Source of the DNA: Dipteris shenzhenensis
Lineage: Eukaryota; Polypodiophyta; Polypodiopsida; Gleicheniales
NCBI GenBank assembly: GCA_047967505.1
Contig: CM106539.1
Length of the DNA: 64,000 nucleotides
Direction: 5' to 3' (one strand)
The position numbers and the translations under genes were made by a program. The notes under the pieces were generated by a model. It did no database searches. It saw nothing but the letters and a program-made list of their open reading frames with translations, and was not told the DNA's origin. Each line of letters opens with the position of its first letter. Within the stretch, counting starts at the first letter, position 1. Shown here piece after piece: positions 44,724 to 56,962 of this stretch.

Positions 44724-45880
44724 CATTAGGGGAATTTTGGACTAAAAAAGGGCCTCTTTCATTAGACCTTTAATAAATCTAGATTAGGGGTTGGTCAATA
44801 GGAAGGCCTCAACATTTTAAAAAATGGAGGTTTTGGAACCTCTTCTGATCGGTGGGACAACTGACAACCATCCACTTTACCTCTAATGACTTTGGTAAAG
44901 GTATTTGAAAGATAATTGTGGATGTGGCATCATTCTAGACATCAAAGGTGGATGATTCACAATAGATAAGGTTGATCCTAGACCTTGAGATTGTGGATAG
45001 TGGCACTGATCCAATGGGTCAAATAAGACTGTGGCGCCCACCTATTAATGATCTAGAAGGCCACATATGAGCCCTTTGATAGACTCTTACATCCAATGGT
45101 GAGGGATACACATGGCATCTGCACCCTTAGATTAGTGGTGGATCCAATGGTGGGCGCATCACATGGTGGCTCTGTGTGATTATAATGAGGCATTGACTAG
45201 GCATGCAGTGGCATGTGATCCCTTAGATCTTAGAAAGATCTAATGGCTAGAGTTTGGTGCAATCTGTGGTCCCTTATATTAAGGTTGCCATCCAACGATT
45301 GAGAGGAGGCAATCTTTGTGCACTGTTTGATGGAACCTCGATCATGCGGCCTAGCTTGTTTTGAGGATGACCATTAGATCTAAGAAGATCTAATGGCCAC
45401 GAAATGGTGTTGTTCGTGCACCCTTAGATGAACATCTCCATCCAAGGACCAAGACCTCATGCACATTGTGCATCGTGAGATTTGTGATGGCCTACCTGTA
45501 GATGGTGTCACATGTCACTTTCATGTAATAAGGCTTGTCTCCTAGAAGCACATGCCACTAACCTACTGACCTTTAGAAGAAAATATGATCCGATGGCTCT
45601 AAACAAGTGCTAGTCACTAGCCCTTGATAAAAAAAGATCCAATGGCCTTAATCTCGATGCATTTGTGACCCATATGATCCCTTGGATTAGATTTTTGATA
45701 CATCCATCTTGCATCTCGCCTGTCCAAGGTAGCCAAATAGTGAAAATTTTGTCTTGACCTTGTAAAATCCATTCATTTAATGAATCTTACCAATGGATTT
45801 TTCCTTTGAAATTATAGATATTACCCTTTCCCTAATCCTCTCCTTATGGGGCCCTTTTTAAGTCCAAACTTCCCCTAATG
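44724..45880. mobile_element. 1.16-kb element with 33-bp terminal inverted repeats
   Basis: The left end CATTAGGGGAATTTTGGACT... (44724-44756) and the reverse complement of the right end (45848-45880) match at about 29 of 33 positions. The interior has no ORF with a recognised domain. It holds at least nine copies of an ATCCAATGG-like phrase (variants ATCTAATGG, ATCCAACG, ATCCGATGG) and about five of CCCTTAGAT, spaced 40-130 bp apart. Long inverted ends and no coding capacity suggest a non-autonomous DNA transposon, perhaps Mutator-like. I found no matching target duplication. Both ends share the heptamer CATTAGG with the foldback element at 60.96 kb. Confidence 0.65.
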
Positions 45881-46742
45881 GGGTAGAGAACTACTTGATA
45901 ATCTCTAGTAGATACCCAACGTGGGATGTTAGGGAAGGTTTCCAAGAGGAAGGCCATTTTAGATATCTATTTAGTAAAGAAATTTTCATAATAAGGTATA
46001 ATGTAGTTGCAGTATTTGTTACATGAGATATGATTATATATATTGGAAGAATAATCATGGCACATGGATACCTATGAATTGTGACATAGTAGACACTATA
46101 GAGGTAGAGATACATATGCCAAATGGAAAAATGCAATGTCTTGAGGTCATAGATAGTTAGAGCTTGAAGAACATTCAAGAATATGTTTCTAGCACATTTG
46201 ATGATAGTGATTTTATCTTTACAACAATGAATGGGAAGATAATAAGAATGCAACTTGAAGCAACATCAATGTTCGACAAAGTGAAGCCTCCTTGTATCTT
46301 CGTCATTCATATTGGTATCAAAAGTTTAAATTATTCTCATGCTTTATTACCTAAATTGTATTAAATGTCACCTTTTACTTTCAAGAGTGTTTTGAAAATT
46401 CTAGAGTCTACCATATAAAGGCCCGAGGGCTAAACACAACCTCTATTGTGCTCATCCCCTAGACACAACCTCTTCAACCCCAACTCATACCAGCTTCCAC
46501 ACTGCCTCCAATGGCCACACCCCATGAGACATACCATGACTTAATGGCTTGTACTCACTATTCAAGTAGAGATCTGGAGTTATATGACATTTTTAATCAT
46601 CGCCGTATAGATGTGATGGTGACAGTCCAAAAGCAATGAATATGTTAAAGGATGTTATAGAATACATCAATGAAAAAGTTAGACATTACATGGTCTATTT
46701 AGGCATAGATAGATTAGATTGGATTCCTATCAATATCCTTAA
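45881..46742 (+). other. Possible decayed coding sequence, unrecognised
   Basis: From about 46060 the plus strand reads DIVDTIEVEIHMPNGKMQCL, a stop, SLKNIQEYVSSTFDDSDFIF and on to 46364, then MATPHETYHDLMACTHYSSR near 46510. Composition looks protein-like but I recognise no family. An opposing minus ORF (45891-46253) is its shadow. Confidence 0.25.
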
Positions 46743-46748
46743 AGAAAC

Positions 46749-46935
46749 CCCGGGGGTTCCACTAGGGTTTATCGTATGGTACCATGTGAGTGTAAGGGAG
46801 GGGGGTTATATAAGGGAAGAAAGGTACATTTTATAAGGTAAGGTCCCGTAAATAGGGGGTAGATAAGGAGAATTTTCATATATTTATTGCACGCAGGTGA
46901 CGTCTCCTTATTACTACTAGTGAATCTCTCGTGAT
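46749..46935. mobile_element. 187-bp short element E1
   Basis: Flanked by AGAAAC on both sides (46743-46748 and 46936-46941), the look of a 6-bp target duplication. Begins CCCGGGGGTTCCACTAGGG and ends GTGAATCTCTCGTGAT. It matches E2 over its full length at about 90%. Ends share a weak inverted CCACTAG/CTAGTG. No coding potential. Class uncertain: MITE-like, or a very short LTR. Confidence 0.7.
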
Positions 46936-46941
46936 AGAAAC

Positions 46942-47215
46942 ACAACAGTGATGCTGGTTTTAGACATAGGTTGCATAGAATATGTAAATCTGTAAGCCCA
47001 AAAAGTTATAGAAAAATATAAAAGGAGGAAGTGGAAGGCTACATAATTCCCTAGTATTTTTTTGTATGAAACTTCCATTTCTTTATTCATATAGCAGTTT
47101 GCTAGTCTGGCTTGTCAACTGCGTCTTCAAAGTACACTGGCTCTTTTGTGGTGGCCACCATGATGGTAGTCATAAGAGCATAATCAGTGGTTTCAATCTG
47201 AATTTCTTTGCCTTT
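46942..47215. other. No gene recognised
   Basis: AT-rich stretch between E1 and the minus-strand copia fragment; the latter may extend into it. Confidence 0.35.
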
Positions 47216-48375
47216 CTAAGCATATGTCAATCTATCTAGTGGTGTGGCTTTCCCTAGTAGACCCTCCGAGCTACTGCTCTTCTCAAGATGTGTCTGGAAA
47301 TTCTTGCTCTTCATCATCATCAAACTTTTTCTTAGGTGTTTGAGTAACCGACGTGTCTGTATCCTATGAATTTGATGTTTTCCATTCTCATTCTTCATCA
47401 AATATGACATCTTTGGAGATTATGACATTTTGGTTGAGTGTATCATACAACTTGTATGCTTTGCTTTCTTCACTCTAGCAAACCATGATGCATTTTCGTG
47501 ACTTCACATCCATTTTTTTGCGATGATCATCATGTATGTGGGCATATACTATGCCTGGGGGGTCCACTAGGGTTTATCGTATGGTACCACATGAGTGTAA
47601 GGGAGGGGGTTATATAATGGAAGGAAGGTATATTTTATAAGGTTAGGTCCTATAAATAGGGGGTAGATAAGCAGAATTTTCACATATTTATTGCATGCAG
47701 GTGATGTCTCCTTATTACTACTAGTGAATCCCTCGTGATTCTATGCAACCAAATATGTAGATATGCACAATGCATGGCTTGTATCCAATAAATGCCTCAT
47801 AAGTTGTCATACCCTAAATCAGCTCAATTGGAAGCTGATTAAGCAACTAGTTTGCAGTGGCCACTGCTTCTACCCAATACTGATTTGGAAGATGCTTCTC
47901 ACTGAGTATTGCTCTAGCATTTTCTGCGAAAGTCCCATTATCCCTTTCTGCTATTGCATTTTGGTGAGGAGTATCTGCACAAGTAAACTATCTTTGAATG
48001 CCATTACTTCTACAAAAGTTCGTTAATGTTAAAGACATGTATTCATCTCCTCTGTCTGATCTTATGACTTTGATCTTTGTATGTCTGGTTGTCAACCATG
48101 GCTTTAAATTCTTGAAATCTAGAAAATACTCTCAGAAAAGACTTTAGATTTCTCTTTCAAAAAGTAGACCCAACAATATGCACTGTAGCTGTCATCGATG
48201 AAAGTCAAGTAATAATGTGAACCATTGGCATTGTGGGTGTGTGCATAACCCCCATATATCTGTATGAATCAAATCAAGAATGCCTCTTGCTTGAAAGGTG
48301 CTTCTACCAAAATTGGTTCTCTTTTTTTTGCCAGAGCAACATGCTTCACAATTCAGAAGAACCAGTTCTTCCTAA
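47216..48375 (-). pseudogene. Minus-strand copia integrase fragment, split by E2
   Basis: Reading leftward from 48375 the minus strand encodes CEACCSGKKKRTNFG (the end of the HHCC domain), LIHTDIWG (first integrase Asp), YLTFIDDSYS, RSDRGDEYMS (second Asp region) and a region with AERDNGTFAENARAILSEKH (third). After the 186-bp E2 insertion it continues as KSRKCIMV and the acidic linker to the start of reverse transcriptase. It is sister to the plus-strand fragment at 33.3-34.8 kb. It abuts the plus-strand copia gag at about 48380, so the two are head to head. Confidence 0.75.
47555..47740. mobile_element. 186-bp short element E2
   Basis: Flanked by CTATGC on both sides (47549-47554 and 47741-47746). 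It interrupts the integrase reading of the copia fragment exactly at this point, and removing it plus one CTATGC rejoins the homology. Contains TATAAATA (47651-47658), which is GTAAATA in E1. Begins CTGGGGGGTCCACTAGGG, ends CCCTCGTGATT. Confidence 0.8.
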
Positions 48376-48379
48376 TATT

Positions 48380-51300
48380 CCCAATTAACAGGAAATGGAG
48401 GCATTTAAAGGATGGCATGAGAGAGCCAGAAAAGTTATGTACTGGCTGTCTATCAGTATTTCAGATTCTATGATTGTGCATATTCAGGATGCAAGTACGC
48501 CAAAGGAGGCATGGGATACTTTGGCAAAAATGTACAGCACAAATACACAAGCCAGGAAATTGTTGCTCAAGCAGGAGTTGCACAATGTGTAGAGAGAAAA
48601 TATGAGCATCAATGACTACCACATGAAGGTGAAGAAAATTGCAGATGCACTTGCTTCCATTGGGTCACCAGTGGAAGATGATGATTTAGTTTCTGTGACC
48701 TTGAATGGTCTAGGAAAGGATTATGCACAGCTCCAGACATCCATTGCCGTCCGTGAAAAATTTCCTGATTTTGAGGAGTTGTTTGCTCTTCTAATTTCTG
48801 AAGAGCAGGGAAATGGTGGTGCATTTTCTTCAAGAGGAACTTCAAAAGAAACTGTCTTCTACTCAAATGCTGGAAGAGGTAGAGGCAAAGGTAGAGGAGG
48901 CCGATCTGGAGGCCATGGTAGAAATCAGAATATGCAGCAAACTCAAGAAAACCAATCCTATGGAGGAGGACGTGGTAACCCTAGAGGCAAGGGGAGCCAA
49001 AGAGGTCGTGGTGGATGGCAGAGAGGCCAAAATGCAAACAACAATGTTGAATGCTACTATTGTGGTAAAATGGGTCATATGCCTAAAGACTGCTACAAAA
49101 AGCAGAATGACATTATGAATGGAAAATTGCAACAAGGCAATTATGCATCCTCTAGTAGACAGGGTGATGACAGAAATGAGCATTTGTTTATGGTGCAGCA
49201 CATGACCAATTCTGTGACAAGTGCAGAAGAAAGCAATGATGTGTGGTATGTTGACTCAGGTGCATCAAACCATATGACATGTCATGCAGAATGGATGCAG
49301 GATGCAAGGAAAATGGAAAAACCAGGATTTGTGGAGATTGGTGATGATACTGCACATCCTATTGTGTAGATTGGTAAAATTCCTTTGTCTATGTAGGATG
49401 GGAAAAAGAAATACCTGTCTGATGTATTTCATGTCCCGAATATCACCAAGAACTTGGTTTCTGTTGATCAAATGGTTGAGCAGGGCTTGCAGGTCAGATT
49501 TAATCCTCATGGATGCTTTGTTGAGGATATGAAAAATAACGGTCGCTTGATAGGAAAAGGAAAGAAGAAGGGCAGGATGTTTACGTTGGATGTGGACATG
49601 CCTAAATTGAGTGCAACAATGTTTGCACATGGGACGGGTGTAGTTGCAGATATTGATATCTGGCATAAATGCATTGGTCATGTTAATGTACAATGACTTA
49701 AATCAATGCAGGCCCAAAATATTGTTGTAGGATTGCCTAAATTCAAGGTTGCAAAAATGCATAAGGTATGTGAAGCCTATCAATTTGGAAAACAGGCAAG
49801 GAATCCATTTCCTAGACATGTTCAAGAGAGTAAAAAGCCATTGGAATTAATCCACTTTGATGTGTGGACTACTAAAGCTGCATCTATTGGAGGCTATCAT
49901 TATTTTGTCACTTTTATTGATGACTACAGCAGAAAAGTTTGGGTGTATTTTATGAAAAAGAAAAGTAAAGTGTTTGGGCATTTCAAAGCTTTTAAAGCTA
50001 TGGTTGAAAAAGAAACAGGCTTGCAAATAAAATGCCTAAGGTCAGATGGAGGGGGAGAATACCTCTCAAATGAGTTTGCAAGGTTTCTGTAGGAGCATGG
50101 CATAAAGCAGCAATATTCATGCAATCATACCCCACAGCAAAATGGACTTGTAGAAAGGAAAAACAGGCATATTGGACAGGCACCTCGGGCCATGCTAAAT
50201 GAAAAAGACCAACCAGATTATTATTGGGCTGAAGCAGTTGCTACAATAGTTTACATAATGAACAGGATTCCCACTATAGCAATACATGGCATGATGCCAG
50301 AGGAGATGTATAATGGTAGGAAACCAGACATTTCTCATTTGAAAATTTTGGTTGCATTGCCTATGTTCATGTGCCAGATGAGTTGAGGTCCAAGTTGGAT
50401 CCAAAAGCTGAGAAGTGCATCTTTATTGGTTATTCTCTGCAGCAGAAAGGGTATAGATGCTATAACCCTTCTACTCGTAAGTTTACAGTGAGCAAAGATG
50501 ATGTTTTTTATGAGATGAGTAGCTGGTATAAACCAATAAATGTGATTGATGATGTAGATGCACAAAATGGTAATGCTGCACTGAATTCACAGCAGCAATC
50601 ACAAAATATTAGTGGACCTGCAGTGTCCTCTAGCAGTGGTTCACATACTTCGCCATGGACAGGAAGATTGAGATCAGAAGAATCTCCTCAAAGCAATGCA
50701 GATAGTGGTATGCAGGTATCACGAAAAGGAAAAGAGAAGGTAGATCAGCCCATGTTTGATGTGAATGCAGGTCACTCTTATGTGAATGGTGAATCCAGTG
50801 GCTCAGAACAGAGCATTGATGATGAGTTGGGTATTCCTTCTATTGTTACACCTGGAGTAAGGAAGAGCAGGGATGTTTTGAGAGCACCTGGAAGTAAGCC
50901 TATTTTGTGCAGGTCTACCATAGCTAGGTATCCTGTGGATAGGCTAAAATATGATGGATTTACAGCCATTCACTATGCCTATTTGGTCAAAGTGATACAG
51001 GAACCAGAACCCACTTCTTTTGAGCAAGCCATGGGAAAAGAGAAATGGGAGAAAGCCATGGATGAAGAAATGGATGCCTTGGAAGCAAATGCTACATGGG
51101 AATTGGTGCCTTTGCCTAAAGACAAGAATGCCATTGGCTATAAGTGGGTTTATAAGGTGGAGCACAATGCAGATGGTTCTGTGAACAGATACAAGGCAAG
51201 ATTAGTTGTCAAGGGGTATGCACAGACATATGGCATTGATTATGAAGAAACATTCAGTCCGGTTGCAAGGATGGCAACCGTAAGAGCAGTCATTGCTATG

Positions 51301-52588
51301 GCTACATCAAAGGGATGGTCTTTACATCAGATGGATGTAAAGAATGCCTTCTTGCATGGTGATTTGCAAGAAGAGGTCTTTATGGAGCAGCCACCAGGTT
51401 ATGTTCATGCTGTTCACCTGAGTTTGTTTGCAGATTTAAGAAAGCCTTGTATGGCTTGAAGCAAGCACCTAGAGCATGGTCTGACAAGATAGGACATTAT
51501 CTTGTCACTATTGGCTATCAGATTTCCAAGGCAAATTTCTCACTTTATGTGAGAAAAACAGAGAAAGGTATTATGCTGCTTGTCATTTATGTTGATGATT
51601 TGATCATCACAGGTGATAGTGATGAAGATATCCTTCGTGTGAAAATGCTATTGAAGCAGAAGTTTGAGATGAAGGATTTGGGAGAGCTGCATTATTTCTT
51701 GGGCATTGAGGTGATTAGATCACCAAGTGGGATACGTCTCTTGCAGAGGCAGTATGGATTGGACATGCTGTCCAAATATGGGATGATAGGCTGTAAGCCT
51801 ATTTCAGTTCCTTTGGAGCAGAATGTGAAGCTGAGCGCAGATGCAGGTGAGCTTTTGGAAGACCCTACTATGTACAGATGCATAGTAGGAAGTTTGATTT
51901 ATATGACTATTACCAAGCCAGATTTGAGCTATGCTGTTGGCTTGGTAAGTCAGTTTATGTAGGCTCCAAGGAAACTGCATTTGGATGCGGCTAGATACAT
52001 ACTCAGGTATGTGAAGTCCACATTGCAGTATGGACTATTTTATGAGACTGGGTTCAGATATAGTTGCATGGATACACTGATGTTGATTGGGCTGGTAGTA
52101 TTTCTGATAGACGATCTACCAGTGGATATGTGTTCTCTTTTGGGAGTGCTGCAGTCACTTGGAGCAGCAAGAAACAGCCTACAGTTGCCTTGTTGAGCAC
52201 AGAGGTTGAGTACAGGGGTGTAGCAATGGCTGCATGTGAGGTAGCTTGGTTGCATATGCTACTTTATGATATGCATCAGTCTACAGATGGGCCAGTTGTC
52301 ATTTATTGTGACAACATGAGCAGTATACACTTGGCAAATAACCTAGTCTATCATGCTAGAACAAAGCACATTGAGGTGCATTATTACTATGTGCAGGAGA
52401 AGGTTTTACTAGGTCTTATTGATCTAGTTTATGTTAGCACAGAGGATCAGGTAGCTGACATATTCACGAAGGCATTAGGCGCAGAGAAGCTGCGCAAGTT
52501 CAGAGACATGCTTGGTGTGCAGGAATTGGGATTGAGCTCGAGGGGGAGTGATGAGATATCGAGCTCCACTCGTGATATGCCAGGGTGA
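48380..52588 (+). pseudogene. 5'-truncated copia gag-pol, second family
   Basis: Gag begins without its N-terminus near 48395 (MEAFKGWHERARKVMYWLS). Then come an Arg/Gly-rich region with zinc knuckle CYYCGKMGHMPKDC (about 49050), protease VDSGASNHM (about 49255), the HHCC and integrase core (FIDDYSRKVWVYF, LRSDGGGEYLS, TPQQNGLVERKN), reverse transcriptase from about 51030 ([39 protein letters not shown]), and RNase H (HGYTDVDWAGS, ADIFTKAL). Damage: TAG at 48590, 49367, 49394, 50090 and 51960, TGA at 49694, and frameshifts near 50350, 51420 and 52060. No 5' LTR is present. The last codons run into the 3' LTR. Confidence 0.93.
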
Positions 52589-52902
52589 CCGTTGTGCATT
52601 TATGTCACCGACTTGTTAGCTGCAGATGCAGTTGGTAAAATGCCCATGAATAATAGCTGGATGACAGCTATCCTTATGTACTCTAGTTCGTGGCTCAGTT
52701 AGTATGCCACCTTAGTTAGCTGAGTTTGGTTTGAGACCCACATATAGGGTTCTTCTATTTCTTTGTACTAGAGTTCTTTTGGCTTTCACAACTAAGAAGA
52801 GGAAAACTGTTTTCAGCCTCCACCTTTGTGTGTATTCCCCCATTCTGTATGTGAGAAAGTCGTGAGACTCCTTCCTTCTCTCCCTCTATCTTCATAGTTA
52901 CA
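52549..52902 (+). repeat. Putative 3' LTR of second copia element
   Basis: Directly after the purine tract GAGGGGGAG at the end of RNase H, the sequence begins TGATGAGATATCGAG and ends near TTCATAGTTACA. TG...CA ends, position and about 354 bp length fit an LTR. The partner LTR is absent, so the exact right end is uncertain. Confidence 0.6.
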
Positions 52903-53479
52903 TATGATGAGTGACCCCCCCAAGCCATCCCTACCCTAAAGAGGACTTGAAGAGGTTGTTAAAACCATTAATATTAGATGGAAAGCTAGTGATGGAATAT
53001 ATACATGGAAGAATAGATTTTTGAAAAATCTAGGACAAAAGAATCCCAAAGATAATTTCAACTCTCTTCTGTCCAACAATAAAATTTTAAGGATTGGCAA
53101 AGGATATGGGCATTCTAAAAGATGTGAATTGGCAAAACATACTCCTTGGCAATGTAGCTAGAGTGAATCATAGAAAATGGTCTACAATGAGAGAGCATGC
53201 TCTCTAGTTCATTGGCTATCCAAGAGCAATTTTACATTTAATAACTTAGTTTCTAAACCTATTCTAAGAGTTATGAAACGGTTCAAAAGGAACTCATATA
53301 CTCTCTTTATGTTAATTTTGGTACTGATTCTATGATTATGCTTATCTTTCTTTCTTCCCTCCATATTTCTCTCTCCTTGACTCTTTTTGGCTTCTACTTG
53401 ACCATTCCACTTCACCAATTGCATGTATTGTACTCACTAGTATTGGTCATGGCTGCATTCGTGAAGTTTCTACTCCAAG
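52903..53479. other. No gene recognised
   Basis: Lies between the copia 3' LTR and the integrase end of the gypsy element. The gypsy 3' LTR should be on this side but I see no copy of the LTR found at 60.2 kb. Confidence 0.4.
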
Positions 53480-54600
53480 TCCCACCAAACATAGAGGTTG
53501 CGAGAGTCTCATAGCCAGAGCTCATAGCCCCATTCTTTTAGTGTGTAAAGCCACCTCAGCCTTAAGCTCCTTTTCCTTATGTATGGCCTGGAGGGTCTAT
53601 AGGGTGACCATAGTATCTTTTCAATTTACTCCTGTTAAGGTAACCATCCATTTCCATTTCGTCCAAGGTAACTATTCAGCATGCGCCTTGTGGAGTAATG
53701 TCCACTACATGGTAGGGACCCATGCCCCTATATTTAAGGTTAATTTTGGTGTTGCAAACACTATAGAGGAGTGCGAGGTCTCCTTCCTTGAGGTCCTTGT
53801 TTTTTAGGTTGTGGTCAAACCATTTTTTGCGTCACGCCTTCTCCACTCGGAGGTAGTAGGCTGCACGCAATCTTGTTTCATCTAGCCGTTAGATCGATTA
53901 AGTGCTCCACTAATGCATTTTTGATGAGCCTTTCATTTATCGTGATGCGGAGGCTAGGCACTACATATTCCATTGGCATAAGTATTTCCACCCCAAAGGC
54001 TAGGTTGAAGGGGGTGCACTTCGTGGCCACTTTGTAAGATGTTTGGTAAGCCCACAATGCGGCGATGAGCTTATGTTCGATATGACTGGCTTCCACTGTG
54101 CAAGGTATAATCTTGCAGGATGTCTTGTTTGAGTTGTTGACTAGGCCGTTTGCCCTAGGGTTAGTAAGGCATCGACTTCCGATGTATGATCATGAATTCA
54201 CAAGTCAGGATCGCTATATTTTCATTGAGAAAATGAGTTCCTTGGTCACTGACCAATTCCAAGGGGCACCCAAACCATATGATGACTCGTGCATCATCTT
54301 TTCTTGTCGCTCACCCCTCCACCCATTTGGTGAAATAATCTATGGCTAGGATAATGTATCTAGACTCTATTCCTGTAGCAATTAGGCCTATTGGGCCAAT
54401 AAATTCTATGCCCCATTTCTCAAAGGTTAATATTCCTATTAGGGACATCATGTCCACTTTCTGTGGATTTTGTAATCTTTGGCAGGCATCACAATGCTTG
54501 ATAAACTTAGTTGCATCTCCAAAGAAAGTTGGCCATCATAGGCGTTCTTGCAACACTTTATGTGCCATAATGTCAACAGGGGCAAAAAAGTGACACCTAT
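53480..54600 (-). pseudogene. Ty3/gypsy integrase
   Basis: Minus strand, from right to left: zinc-binding HCDACQR with LWWPTFFGDATKFI (about 54520), core WGIEFIGPIGLIATG and DYFTKWVEG, SDQGTHFLNE, then IAALWAYQTSYKVATKC and FNLAFGVEILMP (54096-53878). A C-terminal region with KYRGMGPYHVVDVL follows, reaching about 53480. Stops and frameshifts interrupt it. Integrase would insert the cDNA; this one is dead. Confidence 0.85.
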
Positions 54601-54843
54601 TATCTCAAAATGAGCACGTCGATTTATTTATGCATGCACACACATCTACTCATGATTTCATCCTTGCCCATGTGGTATAGTTGGCTTGTAATTAGCTGAT
54701 ATGGTGCTGCGTCCTTGATGAGTTTGTGGCCTCTATCCCTCTTGAGGACTTTGTCTAGAGGCAACCCATTTGCGAGGTAGTGGCCTTTTTCGGCGGCCAA
54801 CTCTGGAATTATGTCAATGAGGAATAGGCGAGCATCTGGGAGG

Positions 54844-55130
54844 TTATCTCATCAACTCCCGTTGTGGAGCCTCCCCATTGGGAACCCTTGAGAGGTGGTC
54901 AGCTAGGACGTGGTTCTTCCATTTACGTACCGCAATTGTGAAGTCAAACTCCAAAAGGATTAGCATCCACCTTTTGATGTGTCCCATCATGTAGGGCTTG
55001 TTAACCAAATACAATAAGGTTTGATGATCTACAAAAAGGAAGAACTTTGGATAGTCTAGGTTGTACTCCCTTGGTTGTGCTAACACACATCCAATGGAAA
55101 TGTTTGAGGCATCTAAGTGGACATGGAATA
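54844..55130 (-). pseudogene. Ty3/gypsy RNase H fragment
   Basis: Minus-strand FFLFVDHQTLLYLVNKPY, RWMLILLEFDFTI and VLADHLSRVPNGE match the RNase H end of gypsy pol (the D-H-x-x-L region and the A-D-x-L-S-R phrase). It lies between the RT and integrase in the correct order. Confidence 0.85.
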
Positions 55131-56000
55131 TTAGATTCTACGCAATACCAGTGCCGTGTCTAGAGCTAGCTTGAGGGTCTCAAAGGATTTATGACATTCC
55201 TCGGTCCACTCAAAGACTAGTAACAACTTATACAATGGCCGGGCTATGTCTGCATAAAACAGGATGAACCTTTGATAGTAGCCCATATGGCTCGTAAACC
55301 ACCACACTCCCTTGGCATTAGTGGGGGGAGGTAAGTCTAGAATGAGTTTGATCTTGTTGTAATTTGTGGAGATGCTCTTCAACACCATAATCACCTTGTG
55401 TTTGACCCAAATTTGGAAATTGAGGGGATTCAAGGACATCTGATACAACCTGCACCTTTCCAAGACTAGTTTCAAGTATCTTAGGTGATCATCCCATCTT
55501 GAGTTCACATACACGTCATCAAGGAAGACTTCTATGAAGTCCCTTAGGTACTCCTTGAAGACAGTGATCACCAACCACTGCTAGGATGTTGTGGATGCAT
55601 AAGTAAGCCCAAATATCATTACTTTGGCCACATACACACCCCACTTGGCTATGAATCTAGTTTTATGTTGATCCTACGGGGAGAGAGATACCTGATTGTA
55701 TCCCGAGAATCCGTCTAGGAAGTTGTAAGCTTCCTTTCTTGTGCCACTCTTTCTATAACACGTTTCATGAAAAGCAAGGGATAGTGGTCGCACCTTGTGG
55801 CAGCATTGACTTTATTTATATCCATGCATACTCGAACCTTTCCATTCTTTTTCAAGACTATCACGATGGGTGAAATCCAGTCTGAATGCTCTATCTCATA
55901 GATGAATCCCGCATCTGAGTTTTTGGGTCTCCTCCCTCACTATAAGCACGTATTTGGTATTCATAGGGTAGGGACGTTGGCATACTGGCCTAGCATCTTC
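55131..56000 (-). pseudogene. Ty3/gypsy reverse transcriptase
   Basis: Minus-strand pieces include LDGFSGYNQ (about 55710), VFLDDVYVNSRWDDHLRYL with the catalytic DD (about 55520), and YYQRFILFYADIARPLYKLL (about 55240). The canonical YxDD reads FLDD here. The upstream finger region is broken by frameshifts near 55580-55900. Confidence 0.85.
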
Positions 56001-56962
56001 TAGCATGGGTATCGCGTGATGCACAACTTTAGCAAGCACGCCCTTCATATTTGTGTACTTCCAGGCCATGCAGTCATTGTACTCTCGAAGGAGGGAAATT
56101 AAATCACTCTCCTCGTTGGGGGTGAGGTCATCTGCTATGAATACTGGTTGTGGGTTTTCCCCTTTCGATGCCAGTTTTACCTCCTTAACCTTAGATGGTC
56201 CATTGTATCTTTAGAAGCACCCTTCTTCCTAGGTTCTCTTGGCTTGCGGGTACAAGATCTTGTGATCCTCGATTGCGTAGGCCTTGCCAATGGGAAGGTG
56301 CCTATTGTAGGTCCTCCTTTTCTTCGTCCTCCTCCTCCACTCCCCTTGGGGTACTATTCCTCTTTCTCGTCGTGGGTGCCTCAGGCTTTTGGTACTTGGG
56401 AGCTTTGAACCTGATGGGGGCTCCTTCATGGCACTTAAGGAGCCAATTCGAGAGGTATCCTTGCTCAACCAGGATCCCTAGTTGGTGGAGAACTCATGGT
56501 GACCTACATATGTTAGCTAGTGGAGGTTTGATTTGACCCGTACTAATCCTGTGCTCACCTCATGGAGTTTGAGCATATTAAGCATTCTGAGGGGAACCAC
56601 ATTGCTCAACTCTTTGTGCTCAGGGGTTGTTATTTGGAACCCTATTCTTTCTAGGACATTGATGTTTGCCAGAATGTGCATCCAATTTTGTGAAAATTCT
56701 GGCTCTGAGAGAGGGGCATATCAAAATTCATCTTCCACCTTTCATCTTCTCTCTCACAAGTTTGGAACAGTTTCAGAGATGCAGTTCTATTGGTTGTGTT
56801 AGACTTTGAGGCAAATAGTTGACCAGACAGAGGATGGTCCTTGTATGTATGCACTTGCACTATTTTCTCCCCATGCCGTAAATAGATGTTGTCGATATGC
56901 CAATAATGTATGGGTCCAGATATTTGCAAGAAGGTCCTACCTAGGATGGCTTTGTATCTAGG
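56001..56962 (-). pseudogene. Gypsy pol segment between protease and RT
   Basis: The minus strand is open in pieces (56229-56468, 56651-56929) without a strong motif. By position this is the protease-RT linker and the start of RT. The overlapping plus-strand ORFs at 56148-56536 are shadows. Confidence 0.4.
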
